A stretch of 64,000 nt of DNA from JBBRVP01 sp038246785 (lineage in GTDB: Bacteria > Actinomycetota > Actinomycetes > Jiangellales > Jiangellaceae). The position numbers and the translations under genes are program-made. Positions 8,577 to 17,123 of the stretch are shown one piece after another (position 1 is the first letter of the stretch; each line of letters opens with the position of its first letter). The stretch spans positions 1-64,000 of the forward strand of contig JBBRVP010000014.1 in assembly GCA_038246785.1 (NCBI GenBank), written 5' to 3'. A model generated the notes under the pieces. It was given only the letters and a program-made list of their open reading frames with translations. It was not told the origin of the DNA and did not search any database.

Positions 8577-9599
8577 GTGGCGGAATCGGTCGGGTCGGGT
8601 CAGGTGGTGGTGGTCACCGGGGCGAGCGCAGGGATCGGTCGCGCCGTGGCAGCGGCGTACGGGCGGCGCGGTGCGGCCGTCGCGTTGCTGGCTCGCGGTG
8701 AGACGGGTCTGTGCGCCGCCGCCGAGGACGTGCGTGCCGGTGGCGGGAAGGCGCTCGTGCTCCCGACCGACGTGGCGGACGCCGAGGCCGTGGAGGCGGC
8801 GGCGGAGCGGGCAGAGCAGGAGCTCGGACCCATCGACGTGTGGGTCAACGTGGCGTTCTCCTCCGTCTTCGCGCGGTTCCGCGACGTGACGGCGCAGGAG
8901 TACGCCCGGGCGACCCAGGTCTCCTACCTCGGCTTCGTGTACGGCACCATGGCGGCCCTGCGGCGCATGCAGTCCCGCGACCGCGGCGTCATCGTGCAGG
9001 TGGGGTCTGCGCTCGCCTACCGGGGGATCCCGCTGCAGTCGGCGTACTGCGGCGCCAAGCACGCCATCCAAGGCTTCACCGAGTCGCTGCGCTGCGAGCT
9101 GCTGCACGAGGGCAGCGGCGTGCACGTGACGATGGTGCAGATGCCGGCGGTGAACACGCCGCAGTTCTCCTGGGTGATGTCCAAGCTGCCGAAGCACCCG
9201 CAGCCGGTGCCGCCGATCTACCAGCCGGAGGTGGCTGCGCGCGCCGTCCTGCATGCCGCCGACCACCCCGGCCGCCGGGAGTGGTGGGTCGGGGCCTCCA
9301 CCGTCGGCACACTGCTGGCGAACGCCGTCGCGCCCGGCATCCTCGACCGGTACCTGGCCCGTACGGGCTTCGGCTCCCAGCAGGTCGAGATGCACGACCC
9401 GCACGTCGCGCAGAACCTGTGGAAGCCGGCCGACGGCGAGGGCGGCCGGGACTACGGCGCCCACGGGGTCTTCGACGAGCGAGCCCATGCACGCAGCCCA
9501 CAGCTGTGGGCCTCGCAGCACCACGGCCTGCTCGGGGCGCTCGCCGGCGTCGCCGCGGGGGTGACTGCGGCGGCGGTGCTGCGCGGGCGGACGGGGTGA
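8577..9599 (+). CDS. Short-chain dehydrogenase/reductase (SDR)
   Basis: 340-residue NAD(P)-dependent oxidoreductase. The Rossmann motif TGASAGIG lies at residues 14-21 and the catalytic triad is Ser144, Tyr157, Lys161 (YxxxK). The C-terminal 90 residues are an extension beyond the usual 250-residue SDR core, ending in a hydrophobic segment (GLLGALAGVAAGVTAAAVL) that may anchor it in the membrane. Start: GTG at 8577 with AGGAGG 6 nt upstream; an in-frame ATG at 8532 lacks such a site. The following gene starts inside the stop codon region (GTGA overlap), so they form an operon. Substrate unknown. Confidence 0.88.
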   Translation: MAESVGSGQVVVVTGASAGIGRAVAAAYGRRGAAVALLARGETGLCAAAEDVRAGGGKALVLPTDVADAEAVEAAAERAEQELGPIDVWVNVAFSSVFARFRDVTAQEYARATQVSYLGFVYGTMAALRRMQSRDRGVIVQVGSALAYRGIPLQSAYCGAKHAIQGFTESLRCELLHEGSGVHVTMVQMPAVNTPQFSWVMSKLPKHPQPVPPIYQPEVAARAVLHAADHPGRREWWVGASTVGTLLANAVAPGILDRYLARTGFGSQQVEMHDPHVAQNLWKPADGEGGRDYGAHGVFDERAHARSPQLWASQHHGLLGALAGVAAGVTAAAVLRGRTG

Positions 9600-9976
9600 G
9601 CGAGCGTACGCAGGCGCGCGCCCGCACCCGGGCGTACGGCGGCGCCCGCCTGGCCTGGGGTGCCTGGATGCTGGCGGCTCCGCGCGCGGTGCTCCGCTCG
9701 GCCGGGGTGGCCGCCGACGACACGACGGTCGAGGTGTCGACGCGCGTGCTGGGCGCGCGCGACGTGGCCCAGGGGCTCGCGTCGCTCGCCGTACCCGACG
9801 CCGGCATCCTGCACCTCGGACGCTGGGTGGACCTCGCGCACCTGGCGACGATGCTCGCGCTGGCGGCCGGCTCGCCTCGGTTGCGCCGGCCGGCGCTGCT
9901 CAGCGCCGCGTCGGCGGCCGCCTGGGCCGGCCTGCAGCACCGGCTCGTCCAGATGGCTGCTCCGGACTCGCGATGA
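9596..9976 (+). CDS. Small hydrophobic protein of unknown function
   Basis: 126 residues, overlapping the SDR gene by 4 nt at GTGA and thus translationally coupled. It has hydrophobic stretches at about 20-40 (LAWGAWMLAAPRAVL), 80-95 and 100-115, so probably two or three membrane passes. It resembles actinobacterial proteins annotated only as DUF4267-like or hypothetical; I do not recognise a functional domain. Coupling to a dehydrogenase with a hydrophobic tail suggests a joint role at the membrane, which is inference. Confidence 0.75.
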   Translation: MSERTQARARTRAYGGARLAWGAWMLAAPRAVLRSAGVAADDTTVEVSTRVLGARDVAQGLASLAVPDAGILHLGRWVDLAHLATMLALAAGSPRLRRPALLSAASAAAWAGLQHRLVQMAAPDSR

Positions 9977-10063
9977 GCAGCGCCGGCCTCGCATCGCGTC
10001 TCGGCGTGCATGCTGGCCGCCGCCGCTCGGGCGCGTCGCGCCGGACTGCCGCGAGTCCCGTGC

Positions 10064-10069
10064 CACGAT
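10064..10069 (+). promoter_or_regulatory. Putative leaderless -10 hexamer (CACGAT)
   Basis: CACGAT ends 6 nt before the GTG at 10076, which has no Shine-Dalgarno. The same hexamer at the same distance precedes two other starts in this window (30354 minus, 56325 plus). Confidence 0.4.
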
Positions 10070-10075
10070 GCCGAC

Positions 10076-10963
10076 GTGACCGCCCGTGACGGCGCGGAGA
10101 GTACCGGCCGTGAGGACCTGACCCCCATCGCCGAGGTGGCCCGCGCCCACGGCGAGCGCCTGGTCCGGGTTCCCGGGGTCGTCGGCGTCGCGCTGTGCGG
10201 CCCACTTGCCCGCGGCGGCGCCGACGCCGACGCCGACGTCGACCTGGCCATCTACTACCGCCGACCGTTCGACCTCGAGCGGCTGCGCAGCGTCGCCGCC
10301 AACGTCGCCGGGCGCCCCGTCGATCTCGCCCCGCCCGGGTCGCGCGGCGCCTGGGCCGATGGCGGCGTGGCGCTCGACGTGCACGTCGGCGGTCGGCCGC
10401 TGCGCGTCGACTGGGTGCTGCGCGACCTCGACCGCGTACGGCATGAGCGCGAACGGGCCCGGCTGGGCCGGGTCGAGCTGCTGCCGTCGTGGTCGCACCC
10501 GCTGGGCTTCTCCTCTGCGGCGTACGTCGGGGAGCTGGCCACCTCGGTGGTCGTCGCCGATCCCGGTGGCGAGCTGGTGCGGCTGCGCCGCGAGTGCGCG
10601 CAGATGCCCGAGGCGCTCGCCGACGCAATGGTCGACTGGCTCGGGGAGGCGCGCTACAGCCTGGTCGCGGCCGAACGGGCCGCTGCGCAGGGTGACGTCG
10701 CGTTCGTCGCGCTGGCGCTTTCGCGCTCCGTGGTGCTGGCGGCGTACGCTTTGCACGGTGCCGCCCGGGCGTGGGTGCTCGGCGAGCGGGGCGCGGTCAG
10801 CGCGGCCGGCGCCCTGCCCGTGGCGCCGGAGGGCTTCCGCGAGCGCGGGCACGGGCTGCTCGCCACCCTGGGCAGCACGCCGGATTCGCTGGGCCGCTCG
10901 GTGGCCCGGGTGCGCTTGCTCGTCGGCGACGTCGAGCGCGCCTGCGAGCTCGCCCGGGGCTGA
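10076..10963 (+). CDS. Nucleotidyltransferase-fold protein (MNT/AadA-like)
   Basis: 295 residues. The N-terminal half is a minimal nucleotidyltransferase: VGVALCGPLARGGADADADVDLAIYY carries the G-[S/P] turn and the metal-binding DxD pair Asp54/Asp56 (ADVDL). The C-terminal half is helical, as in kanamycin-nucleotidyltransferase-like and DUF4037 proteins. It may adenylylate a small molecule or protein; no partner toxin or antitoxin gene is adjacent. The GTG at 10076 is preferred over an upstream ATG at 10010, which would add an Arg-rich leader. The stop shares one base with the next gene (TGATG). Confidence 0.75.
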   Translation: MTARDGAESTGREDLTPIAEVARAHGERLVRVPGVVGVALCGPLARGGADADADVDLAIYYRRPFDLERLRSVAANVAGRPVDLAPPGSRGAWADGGVALDVHVGGRPLRVDWVLRDLDRVRHERERARLGRVELLPSWSHPLGFSSAAYVGELATSVVVADPGGELVRLRRECAQMPEALADAMVDWLGEARYSLVAAERAAAQGDVAFVALALSRSVVLAAYALHGAARAWVLGERGAVSAAGALPVAPEGFRERGHGLLATLGSTPDSLGRSVARVRLLVGDVERACELARG

Positions 10964-11487
10964 TGGATCCCTTCGCGGCGCTCGCACCGGGTGAGCTGCG
11001 CACCGAGCGGCTGCGGCTCGTGCCGGTCGAGCCAGTCCTCGCGCCGCGGCTGCACCCGGTGCTCGACGACCCGGCGCTACACACCTGGACGGGCGGCGCC
11101 CCGCTCGGCCTCGACGCCCTGACCGCCCGCTACGGCAGACTGGCGAGCCGGCGCTCGCCGGACGGGACACAGGCGTGGCTCAGCTGGGCCGTGCTGCGTG
11201 GCGAGGCCGCGGTCGGGACTGTCGAGGCCACGGTGTTGGTGCGCGATCACCCGGTCGCCGTGCTCGCCTGGGTGATCAGCAGTGGGACACAGGGCCGCGG
11301 TTACGCCGGCGAGGCCGCCACCGCAGTCCGAGACTGGTTGGCTGCGCATGGCGTCATGCATTACCAGGCGTCCATCGCGCCGGGCCATGCCGCCTCGGAG
11401 GCGGTGGCGCGGCGGATCGGCCTGGCGCCCACCGGCGCGCGCACGGCCGAGGGCGAGCGGGTGTGGTCGGGCCGCGCCGGGGGATGA
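10963..11487 (+). CDS. GNAT family N-acetyltransferase (RimJ/RimL-like)
   Basis: 174 residues. ELRTERLRLVPVEP at the N-terminus is the RimJ/RimL-type opening, and the acetyl-CoA loop is near 105-125 (VISSGTQGRGYAGEAATAVRDWL), followed by ASEAVARRIGLAPTG. Likely acetylates a protein N-terminus or a small amine. The ATG overlaps the previous stop (TGATG), so it is in one transcript with the nucleotidyltransferase. Confidence 0.85.
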   Translation: MDPFAALAPGELRTERLRLVPVEPVLAPRLHPVLDDPALHTWTGGAPLGLDALTARYGRLASRRSPDGTQAWLSWAVLRGEAAVGTVEATVLVRDHPVAVLAWVISSGTQGRGYAGEAATAVRDWLAAHGVMHYQASIAPGHAASEAVARRIGLAPTGARTAEGERVWSGRAGG

Positions 11488-11520
11488 CCACGGGTACGGC
11501 ACCCCGGGGAGCAGGCCGGA

Positions 11521-12144
11521 TCAGGACCTGGGTCGGCCGCTGAAGCGCGCCCGAGCGGCGAGGCGCCGCCACAGGGCGTCGACCTGCCACTCGAGGGCGG
11601 CCCGATCGCCGGCGTTGTCGAGCACCACGGTGGCCGCCGCCAGCCGCCGCTCCCGGGAGGTCTGGGCGGCGCATCGGCTGCGCGCCTCGTCCTCAGGCAT
11701 CCCGCGCGCGACGAGCCGCCCGAGCTGGACCTCAGGGGGTACGTCGACGACGACGACCTCGTCGTACGCAGTCTGCTGACCGGTCTCGACCAGCAGCGGT
11801 ACGTCATGCACGACGACGGCGGCCGGGTCGGCGGCGACGGCGGCGGCCTCCAGCTCGGCGGCCCGGGCCCTGACCAGCGGGTGCACCACGCCTTCCAGCG
11901 CCTGCCGCGCCGCGGGGTCGGCGAAGACGCGCGCCGCGACGGCCGCCCGGTCGAGCGAGCCGTCCGAGCCGAGGACGTGCTCGCCGAGCGCCGCGACGAC
12001 CGCGAGCAGGCCGGCGCTGCCCGGCGTGACCACCTCGCGGGCGAGGCGGTCGGCGTCGACGAGAACGGCGCCCCGGTCGGCGAGCAGCGCGGAGACGGTG
12101 CTCTTGCCCGACCCGATCCCTCCGGTGAGCCCGACGCGCAGCAC
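11521..12144 (-). CDS. coaE: Dephospho-CoA kinase
   Basis: 207 residues; ATP-dependent phosphorylation of the ribose 3'-OH of dephospho-CoA, the last step of CoA synthesis, cytosolic. The P-loop GGIGSGKS is at residues 8-15, followed by VDADRLAREVV and VVHDVPLLVE, the usual CoaE blocks. Starts at GTG 12144; AGGAG lies 13 nt upstream, but TAGCGT is exactly 7 nt upstream, which suggests a leaderless start. Some actinobacterial CoaE proteins carry a C-terminal UPF0157 domain; this one does not. In mycobacteria coaE follows rpsA and polA; here the LIV transporter block separates them. Confidence 0.95.
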   Translation of the reverse strand: MLRVGLTGGIGSGKSTVSALLADRGAVLVDADRLAREVVTPGSAGLLAVVAALGEHVLGSDGSLDRAAVAARVFADPAARQALEGVVHPLVRARAAELEAAAVAADPAAVVVHDVPLLVETGQQTAYDEVVVVDVPPEVQLGRLVARGMPEDEARSRCAAQTSRERRLAAATVVLDNAGDRAALEWQVDALWRRLAARARFSGRPRS

Positions 12145-12151
12145 CGCGCGG

Positions 12152-12157
12152 ACGCTA
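12152..12157 (-). promoter_or_regulatory. Putative leaderless -10 hexamer of coaE
   Basis: On the minus strand TAGCGT lies 7 nt before the GTG of coaE. It matches the TANNNT consensus and the distance expected when transcription starts at the start codon. Confidence 0.45.
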
Positions 12158-12260
12158 CTCCTGCAGCGGTGATTCCCACGGCAGCACTCGCTGCATGCGG
12201 TCACACCAGGGCGACGGTGCGCGATGCGCGCCGACCTCCCGCGCATCGCATCGGGGGGTG

Positions 12261-12266
12261 GCTACA
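12261..12266 (+). promoter_or_regulatory. Candidate -10 of the livHMGF operon
   Basis: TACACT at 12261-12266 matches TANNNT and would give a leader of about 40 nt ending in CCGGAGG before the GTG at 12312. No clear -35 is seen. Confidence 0.35.
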
Positions 12267-12311
12267 CTCGGCCGACGATCGCCCTGACCGGCGTCGGATC
12301 CGGAGGCCGCG

Positions 12312-13649
12312 GTGCGCGCAAGGCTCATGGCATTCCTCGCCGTGTGCTTCGCCGCCTTCCTGCTCGCGCCGAGCGCGTTCGCGCAGGACCAGGGCCAGTC
12401 GATCAAGGGCACGCTGCGCGGACCCACCGGCCAGCCGGTCGCCGGCGTCACGCTCGTCGTCGCGTCGGGCGGCACCGAGGTCGGCACGACGAAGTCCGCC
12501 GCCGACGGCACGTGGGAGGTAGCCGTTCCGAAGTCCGGCACCTACACGGTGACCCTCGACGTAGCGACCCTTCCGTCGCGCTACCAGCTGCGCAACAAGG
12601 GCGGCGAGACACTCTCCGACGTCGCAGTGAGCACCGGGCAGAAGCGGACGGTGATCTTCCCGCTCGCTCCGGCCGGGACGCAGCAGCAGGGCGGATCGCC
12701 CGGCTCCACCACGTCGGCCTCGCCCGGCGTCGTGTCCGGCGGTGGCGCGGGCGGCAGCACGGGCTTCGCGACCCGGTTCGCCCAGCTCGTCGTCGAGGGC
12801 ATCAAGTTCGGCGCGATCATCGCCATCACGGCGATCGGGCTGTCCCTCATCTTCGGCACCACCGGTCTGATCAACTTCGCGCAGGGCGAGATGGTGACGA
12901 TCGGCGCCATGGTGGCCTTCTTCTTCAGCACGAGCCCCTTCCACCTCCCGCTCGTCGTGGCGACGCTGCTGGCGATCGTGGTCGGCGCCGGCGTCGGAGG
13001 GGCGATGGAGCGCGGCATCTGGCGACCGATGCGGCGGCGTGGGTCGGGGCTGATCCAGATGTTCATCATCTCGATCGGCCTGTCGCTGCTGATCCGCCAC
13101 ACGCTGCTCGTCGTGTTCGGCTCGCGGCGCTCGCAGTACTCCGAGTTCACCGTGCAGCGGCCGCTCGAGCTCGGCCCGGTCAGCATCACGCCGCGGGACC
13201 TCGTCGTGACGCTCCTCTGCTTCGCGGTCCTGGGCGCGGTGGCGTTCGTGCTGCTGAGGACCCGCATCGGCAAGGCGATGCGGGCCGTGGCGGACAACCG
13301 TGACCTGGCCGAGGCCTCCGGCATCGACGTCGACTGGGTCGTCCTCGTCGTGTGGCTGGCCGGCGGCGGCCTGGCTGCCCTGGGCGGCGTGCTCTTCGGC
13401 CTGACCACAGCCATCTACTGGGACATGGGGTTCAACCTGCTGCTGCTGATGTTCGCCGGCGTGATCCTCGGTGGCCTGGGCAGCGCCTTCGGTGCCGTCG
13501 TCGGCAGCCTTGTCGTCGGACTGGTCGCGCAGCTGTCGACGCTGTGGTTCAGCCCCGAGTTGCAGAACGCCTGGGCTCTGCTGGCCTTGATCGTCGTCCT
13601 GCTCATCAGGCCGCAGGGCATCCTCGGCAAGTCCGAGCGGGCAGGGTAG
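12312..13649 (+). CDS. livH: LIV-type ABC permease with secreted N-terminal beta-sandwich extension
   Basis: 445 residues; inner-membrane subunit of a branched-chain amino acid (HAAT) importer. Residues 1-24 are a signal peptide ending in SAFAQ. Residues about 30-118 resemble a carboxypeptidase-regulatory/Ig-like beta-sandwich (IKGTLRGPTGQPVAGVTL, DGTWEVAVPKSGTYTVTLD). A Gly/Ser linker follows, and the LivH permease occupies 155-445 with TGLINFAQGEMVTIGAM and GGLGSAFGAVVG. Typical LivH is about 300 residues, so the first 150 are extra and would face outside. GTG start with CCGGAGG 5 nt upstream. First gene of a four-gene operon. Confidence 0.9.
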   Translation: MRARLMAFLAVCFAAFLLAPSAFAQDQGQSIKGTLRGPTGQPVAGVTLVVASGGTEVGTTKSAADGTWEVAVPKSGTYTVTLDVATLPSRYQLRNKGGETLSDVAVSTGQKRTVIFPLAPAGTQQQGGSPGSTTSASPGVVSGGGAGGSTGFATRFAQLVVEGIKFGAIIAITAIGLSLIFGTTGLINFAQGEMVTIGAMVAFFFSTSPFHLPLVVATLLAIVVGAGVGGAMERGIWRPMRRRGSGLIQMFIISIGLSLLIRHTLLVVFGSRRSQYSEFTVQRPLELGPVSITPRDLVVTLLCFAVLGAVAFVLLRTRIGKAMRAVADNRDLAEASGIDVDWVVLVVWLAGGGLAALGGVLFGLTTAIYWDMGFNLLLLMFAGVILGGLGSAFGAVVGSLVVGLVAQLSTLWFSPELQNAWALLALIVVLLIRPQGILGKSERAG

Positions 13650-13658
13650 GAGCCAAGA

Positions 13659-14651
13659 ATGGACTACCTCGGCATCCTCGGCAACGCGGTCCGTGGCATG
13701 TTCGGCCCCGAGGCAGCGATCTACGCGCTGGCCGCCGTCGGGCTCAACGTGCAGTTCGGCTACACCGGCCTGCTGAACTTCGGCCAGGTGGCGTTCATGC
13801 TCGTCGGCGCGTACGGGGTGGCGGTCGGCGTCGCGACGTTCGGGTGGTCGCTGTGGCTCGGCGTCCTGCTCGGCATCGCCTGCGCCGTGGTCCTGGCGTT
13901 CTTCCTCGGTGTCCCGACGCTCCGGCTGCGCGGGGACTACCTCGCCATCGCCACGATCGCCGCCGGAGAGGTGCTCCGCTACGTCTACCGCTCGACGTAC
14001 GCGGCTCCGGTGACCGGCGGCGTGTTCGGCCTGCGCCAGTTCGCCAACGACTTCTTCGCCCTCAACCCGATACCGCCCGGCCGGTACGGCTTCGGTCCGG
14101 TCGACTTCGACTCCCGCTCGCTGTGGGTGATGATCGTCGCCTGGGCCCTGGTGGCGCTCGCGTCGCTGCTCGTCTTCCTGCTCGTCCGCAGCCCGTGGGG
14201 ACGGGTGCTGCGCTCGGTCCGGGAGGACGAGCTGGCCGCCCGCAGCCTGGGCAAGAACGTCTACTGGTTCAAGATGCAGAGCCTCATCCTCGGTGGCGTC
14301 ATCGGTGCCGTCGCCGGCTCCATGCTCGCGATCAACGTGCAGTCGGTGACGCCGGACAGCTACAACCCGGTGGTGACGTTCTACCTCTACGCCATCGTGA
14401 TCCTCGGCGGGGCGGCGCGGATCTTCGGGCCGATCCTCGGCTCGATCATCTTCTGGTTCCTCATCACGTTCGTGGATGCCTTCCTGCGCCAGGCGGTTGG
14501 CTCCGGGGTCATCCCCAGCAGCATCATCTCGGGAGCCGACGTGGGGGCGGTCCGCTTCGCCTTCGTCGGGCTGGGACTGATGCTGCTCATGGTGTTCCGG
14601 CCCGCCGGCATCCTGGGCGACCGCAAGGAGCTGCGACTCGATGTCCGCTGA
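13659..14651 (+). CDS. livM: LIV-type ABC permease
   Basis: 330 residues, second membrane subunit of the importer. Hydrophobic helices run through most of the chain. GYTGLLNFGQVAFMLVGAYG near the N-terminus and LILGGVIGAVAGSMLAI in the second half are family-typical. It starts 9 nt after livH with TAGGAG upstream and overlaps livG by 11 nt. Together with livH it forms the translocation pore. Whether the cargo is leucine-type amino acids, urea or amides cannot be told from the permeases alone. Confidence 0.92.
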   Translation: MDYLGILGNAVRGMFGPEAAIYALAAVGLNVQFGYTGLLNFGQVAFMLVGAYGVAVGVATFGWSLWLGVLLGIACAVVLAFFLGVPTLRLRGDYLAIATIAAGEVLRYVYRSTYAAPVTGGVFGLRQFANDFFALNPIPPGRYGFGPVDFDSRSLWVMIVAWALVALASLLVFLLVRSPWGRVLRSVREDELAARSLGKNVYWFKMQSLILGGVIGAVAGSMLAINVQSVTPDSYNPVVTFYLYAIVILGGAARIFGPILGSIIFWFLITFVDAFLRQAVGSGVIPSSIISGADVGAVRFAFVGLGLMLLMVFRPAGILGDRKELRLDVR

Positions 14652-15666
14652 CGTCTCGACGCCGCCACCCGCCGGCACCGGCGCGACCGGTCCGGCGGGC
14701 CTGTCCGGCGTGGCACCGGAGACCGGGGTCTCCAAGCCGGACCCCATCCTGGTCGCCCACGAGATGAGGCGGATGTTCGGGGGCCTGCGCGCCGTCGACG
14801 CCGACCACATCGAGGTGCAGCGCGGCACGGTGACCTCGCTGATCGGGCCCAACGGTGCCGGCAAGTCCACGTTCTTCAACCTCGTCACCGGCTTCGACAA
14901 GCCGACGACCGGGACCTGGACGTTCGACGGCCGACCGCTGGCCGGTCTGTCCGCCTATCGCATCGCCCGACTCGGCATGGTCCGGACCTTCCAGCTCACG
15001 AAGACGCTCATGCGGCTCACGACCCTCGAGAACCTCATGCTCGGCGCCACCGACCAGCGTGGCGAGCGTTTCCTCCCGGCGATCTTCCGGCCCAGCTGGC
15101 TGGCGCAGGAGAAGGAGGTCGAGCAGCGGGCCGACGAGCTGCTCGACCGGTTCCAGCTCACCCACATGCGTGACGAGTTCGCCGGCACCATGTCCGGAGG
15201 TCAGCGCAAGCTGCTGGAGATGGCCCGCGCTCTCATGGTCCGCCCCAACCTGCTCATGGTGGACGAGCCGATGGCGGGCGTGAACCCGGCGCTGCGGCAG
15301 CGGCTGCTCGAGCACCTCTCCGAGCTCCGCGCCGATGGCATGACGATCATGCTCGTCGAGCACGACATGGACGTCGTCATGGAGATCAGCGACTGGATCG
15401 TCTGCTTCGCCGAGGGGCGGGTCATCGCCGAGGGCAGGCCGCGCGACATCCGCTCGAACACCGCGGTCATCGATGCCTACCTGGGTGCGCACCGCGGACT
15501 GCCCGCCGAGGGAGCGAGCGCGGACACGGCCACCGCCGAGCACGCAGCCACCCCCGCGGAAGCGGACCAGTCGGCTACCGAGTCGACGACGGGCCAGGCA
15601 GCGCCCGACCCGCCCGAGCGTTCCGCTGCCCCGCCCCCGCCGGCCCGACCGGAGGACACCGAATGA
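14641..15666 (+). CDS. livG: LIV-type ABC ATPase
   Basis: 341 residues, longer than the usual 250-260. Walker A GPNGAGKS at 69-76, signature MSGGQ at 184-188, Walker B LLMVDEP at 204-210, switch His in VEHDMD near 241. The extra length is a low-complexity N-terminal tail of about 35 residues rich in Pro/Gly/Thr and an acidic Ala/Pro tail after about 285. It overlaps livM at the start, and its stop overlaps the livF start (ATGA). It powers import through ATP hydrolysis on the cytosolic face. Confidence 0.93.
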   Translation: MSADVSTPPPAGTGATGPAGLSGVAPETGVSKPDPILVAHEMRRMFGGLRAVDADHIEVQRGTVTSLIGPNGAGKSTFFNLVTGFDKPTTGTWTFDGRPLAGLSAYRIARLGMVRTFQLTKTLMRLTTLENLMLGATDQRGERFLPAIFRPSWLAQEKEVEQRADELLDRFQLTHMRDEFAGTMSGGQRKLLEMARALMVRPNLLMVDEPMAGVNPALRQRLLEHLSELRADGMTIMLVEHDMDVVMEISDWIVCFAEGRVIAEGRPRDIRSNTAVIDAYLGAHRGLPAEGASADTATAEHAATPAEADQSATESTTGQAAPDPPERSAAPPPPARPEDTE

Positions 15667-16445
15667 GCGACACCAGCGACGTGGGCGAGGTGGGGGACGT
15701 GGCATCGACCGATGAGCGTGGCGAGGTGATGCTCGCCGCGGAAGACCTCGTCGCCGGCTATCTCCCTGAGGTCAACATCCTCGACGGCTGCAACGTCGAG
15801 GTCCACCGCGGTGAGCTGGTCGGGATCATCGGGCCCAACGGCGCCGGCAAGTCGACCTTGATCAAGGCGATGTTCGGGCTCGTCCCCGTGCGTGGAGGCC
15901 GGGTCATGCTCGGATCGGACGACGTGAGCGGGCTTCCCGCGCACCGGTTGGTCGCGATGGGTCTGGGCTACGTGCCGCAGAACAACAACGTGTTCCCCTC
16001 ACTGACCATCCAGGAAAACCTCGAGATGGGGTTGTTCCTGCGGCCCAAGGAGTTTGCGGAGCGCTACGCCGTGGTCACCGACCTCTTCCCGCTGCTAGAC
16101 CAGCGCAAGGCCCAGAAGTGCTCCACGCTGTCCGGTGGCGAGCGTCAGGTCGTGGCGATGGGGCGGGCGCTCATGACCGACCCCCAGGTGCTGTTCCTCG
16201 ACGAGCCGTCGGCCGGGCTGTCCCCGATGATGCAGGACACCGTCTTCACGTCGATCCAGCGGATCAACGAGGCTGGCGTGTCGATCCTCATGGTCGAGCA
16301 GAACGCCCGGCACTGCCTCGAGATCGCCGACCGCGGCTACGTGCTCGACCAAGGACACAACGCCTACACCGGCACCGGACGCGAGCTGCTCGGCGACCCC
16401 AAGGTGATCGAGCTCTACCTCGGCACGCTCGCCCGCGTCGGCTGA
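15663..16445 (+). CDS. livF: LIV-type ABC ATPase
   Basis: 260 residues, near family length with about 20 extra N-terminal residues. Walker A GPNGAGKST at 57-65, Q-loop VPQNNNVFPSLT, signature LSGGE at 156-160, Walker B LFLDEP at 177-182. Pairs with LivG as the ATPase dimer. Last gene of the plus-strand operon; its 4-nt overlap with livG implies coupling. It ends 26 bp from a convergent gene. Confidence 0.94.
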   Translation: MSDTSDVGEVGDVASTDERGEVMLAAEDLVAGYLPEVNILDGCNVEVHRGELVGIIGPNGAGKSTLIKAMFGLVPVRGGRVMLGSDDVSGLPAHRLVAMGLGYVPQNNNVFPSLTIQENLEMGLFLRPKEFAERYAVVTDLFPLLDQRKAQKCSTLSGGERQVVAMGRALMTDPQVLFLDEPSAGLSPMMQDTVFTSIQRINEAGVSILMVEQNARHCLEIADRGYVLDQGHNAYTGTGRELLGDPKVIELYLGTLARVG

Positions 16446-16471
16446 CGAGGCGTCCGGGTCGTCCCGGCCGG

Positions 16472-16927
16472 TCACTCGCTCTCGGCGAGCCCCGCGAGCC
16501 GGTCCAGCGAGGCCTGGAGCCTGTCGGCCGTGGTCGCGCGAGCCCGCGGAAGACGCGCCTGGTCGGTCAGCTCGGTCCAGTCGTAGGTGTGGGTGACGCG
16601 CGTCCGCGAGGGGCCGACCGGCTCGAGCTGCCACCGCCACAGGTGTCCTGGCGGCTGCTGGCCGGGCTCGGCGGGTCTCCACGCGATGCGGCGGCCCTCC
16701 TCGAACTCGACCACGTGGTTTTCCCGCACATTCCCTTTCGTGGTCGTCATGGTGAACGCCGCGCCGACGCCACGGACTCGCTGCCCGTCTGCTGCCTCAG
16801 CGAGGTTGTCGTTGCCGTCCCAGCGCGGCTGTTGAGCGGGGTCGGCAATGAGCTCGAAGATCTGCTCGGCGCCGGCCGCGATCTCCCGGCTGGCGGAGAC
16901 AACGCGCGGAGGTTCGTGACCGGTCAT
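16472..16927 (-). CDS. SRPBCC family protein (polyketide cyclase/dehydrase-like)
   Basis: About 151 residues covering one SRPBCC fold: VVSASREIAAGAEQIFELIADPAQQPRWDG, then VRENHVVEFEEGRRIAWR and WRWQLEPVGPSRTRVTHTYDW. Likely binds a hydrophobic ligand; function unknown. The ATG at 16927 is chosen over one at 16957 because it sits at the fold boundary, and TTCGAT lies 6 nt upstream. It faces livF and lies downstream of the importer's binding-protein gene, separated from it by a hairpin. Confidence 0.8.
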   Translation of the reverse strand: MTGHEPPRVVSASREIAAGAEQIFELIADPAQQPRWDGNDNLAEAADGQRVRGVGAAFTMTTTKGNVRENHVVEFEEGRRIAWRPAEPGQQPPGHLWRWQLEPVGPSRTRVTHTYDWTELTDQARLPRARATTADRLQASLDRLAGLAESE

Positions 16928-17032
16928 GCCGGCATCGAAGCACGTGGCGGATCGCATCGCCCCGGCAGGCTCGGCACCAGAAGTCCCCCCGGCGGCGCAG
17001 CGGACTCGACGACAGCGGCCCTCGACGGCAGC

Positions 17033-17061
17033 GGCCCGGCCGCGACGAGCGCGGCCGGGCC
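17033..17061 (-). terminator. Hairpin after the binding-protein gene
   Basis: GGCCCGGCCGC (17033-17043) pairs perfectly with GCGGCCGGGCC (17051-17061) around a 7-nt loop. It lies 62 nt past the stop of the minus-strand lipoprotein gene. No T-tract follows, as is common for actinobacterial hairpins. Confidence 0.55.
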
Positions 17062-17123
17062 ACTAGCGTCGTGCAAGGAGGTACAGACGCCGGGCGCGCC
17101 TGGGTCCCACCCCCGGGGGAGGG

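Noticed and set aside
10076..11487. Toxin-antitoxin pair (nucleotidyltransferase plus acetyltransferase)
   Set aside because: MNT-type proteins can pair with HEPN partners, but the neighbour is an ordinary RimJ/RimL-type acetyltransferase of normal size and no HEPN motif (RxxxxH) gene is adjacent.
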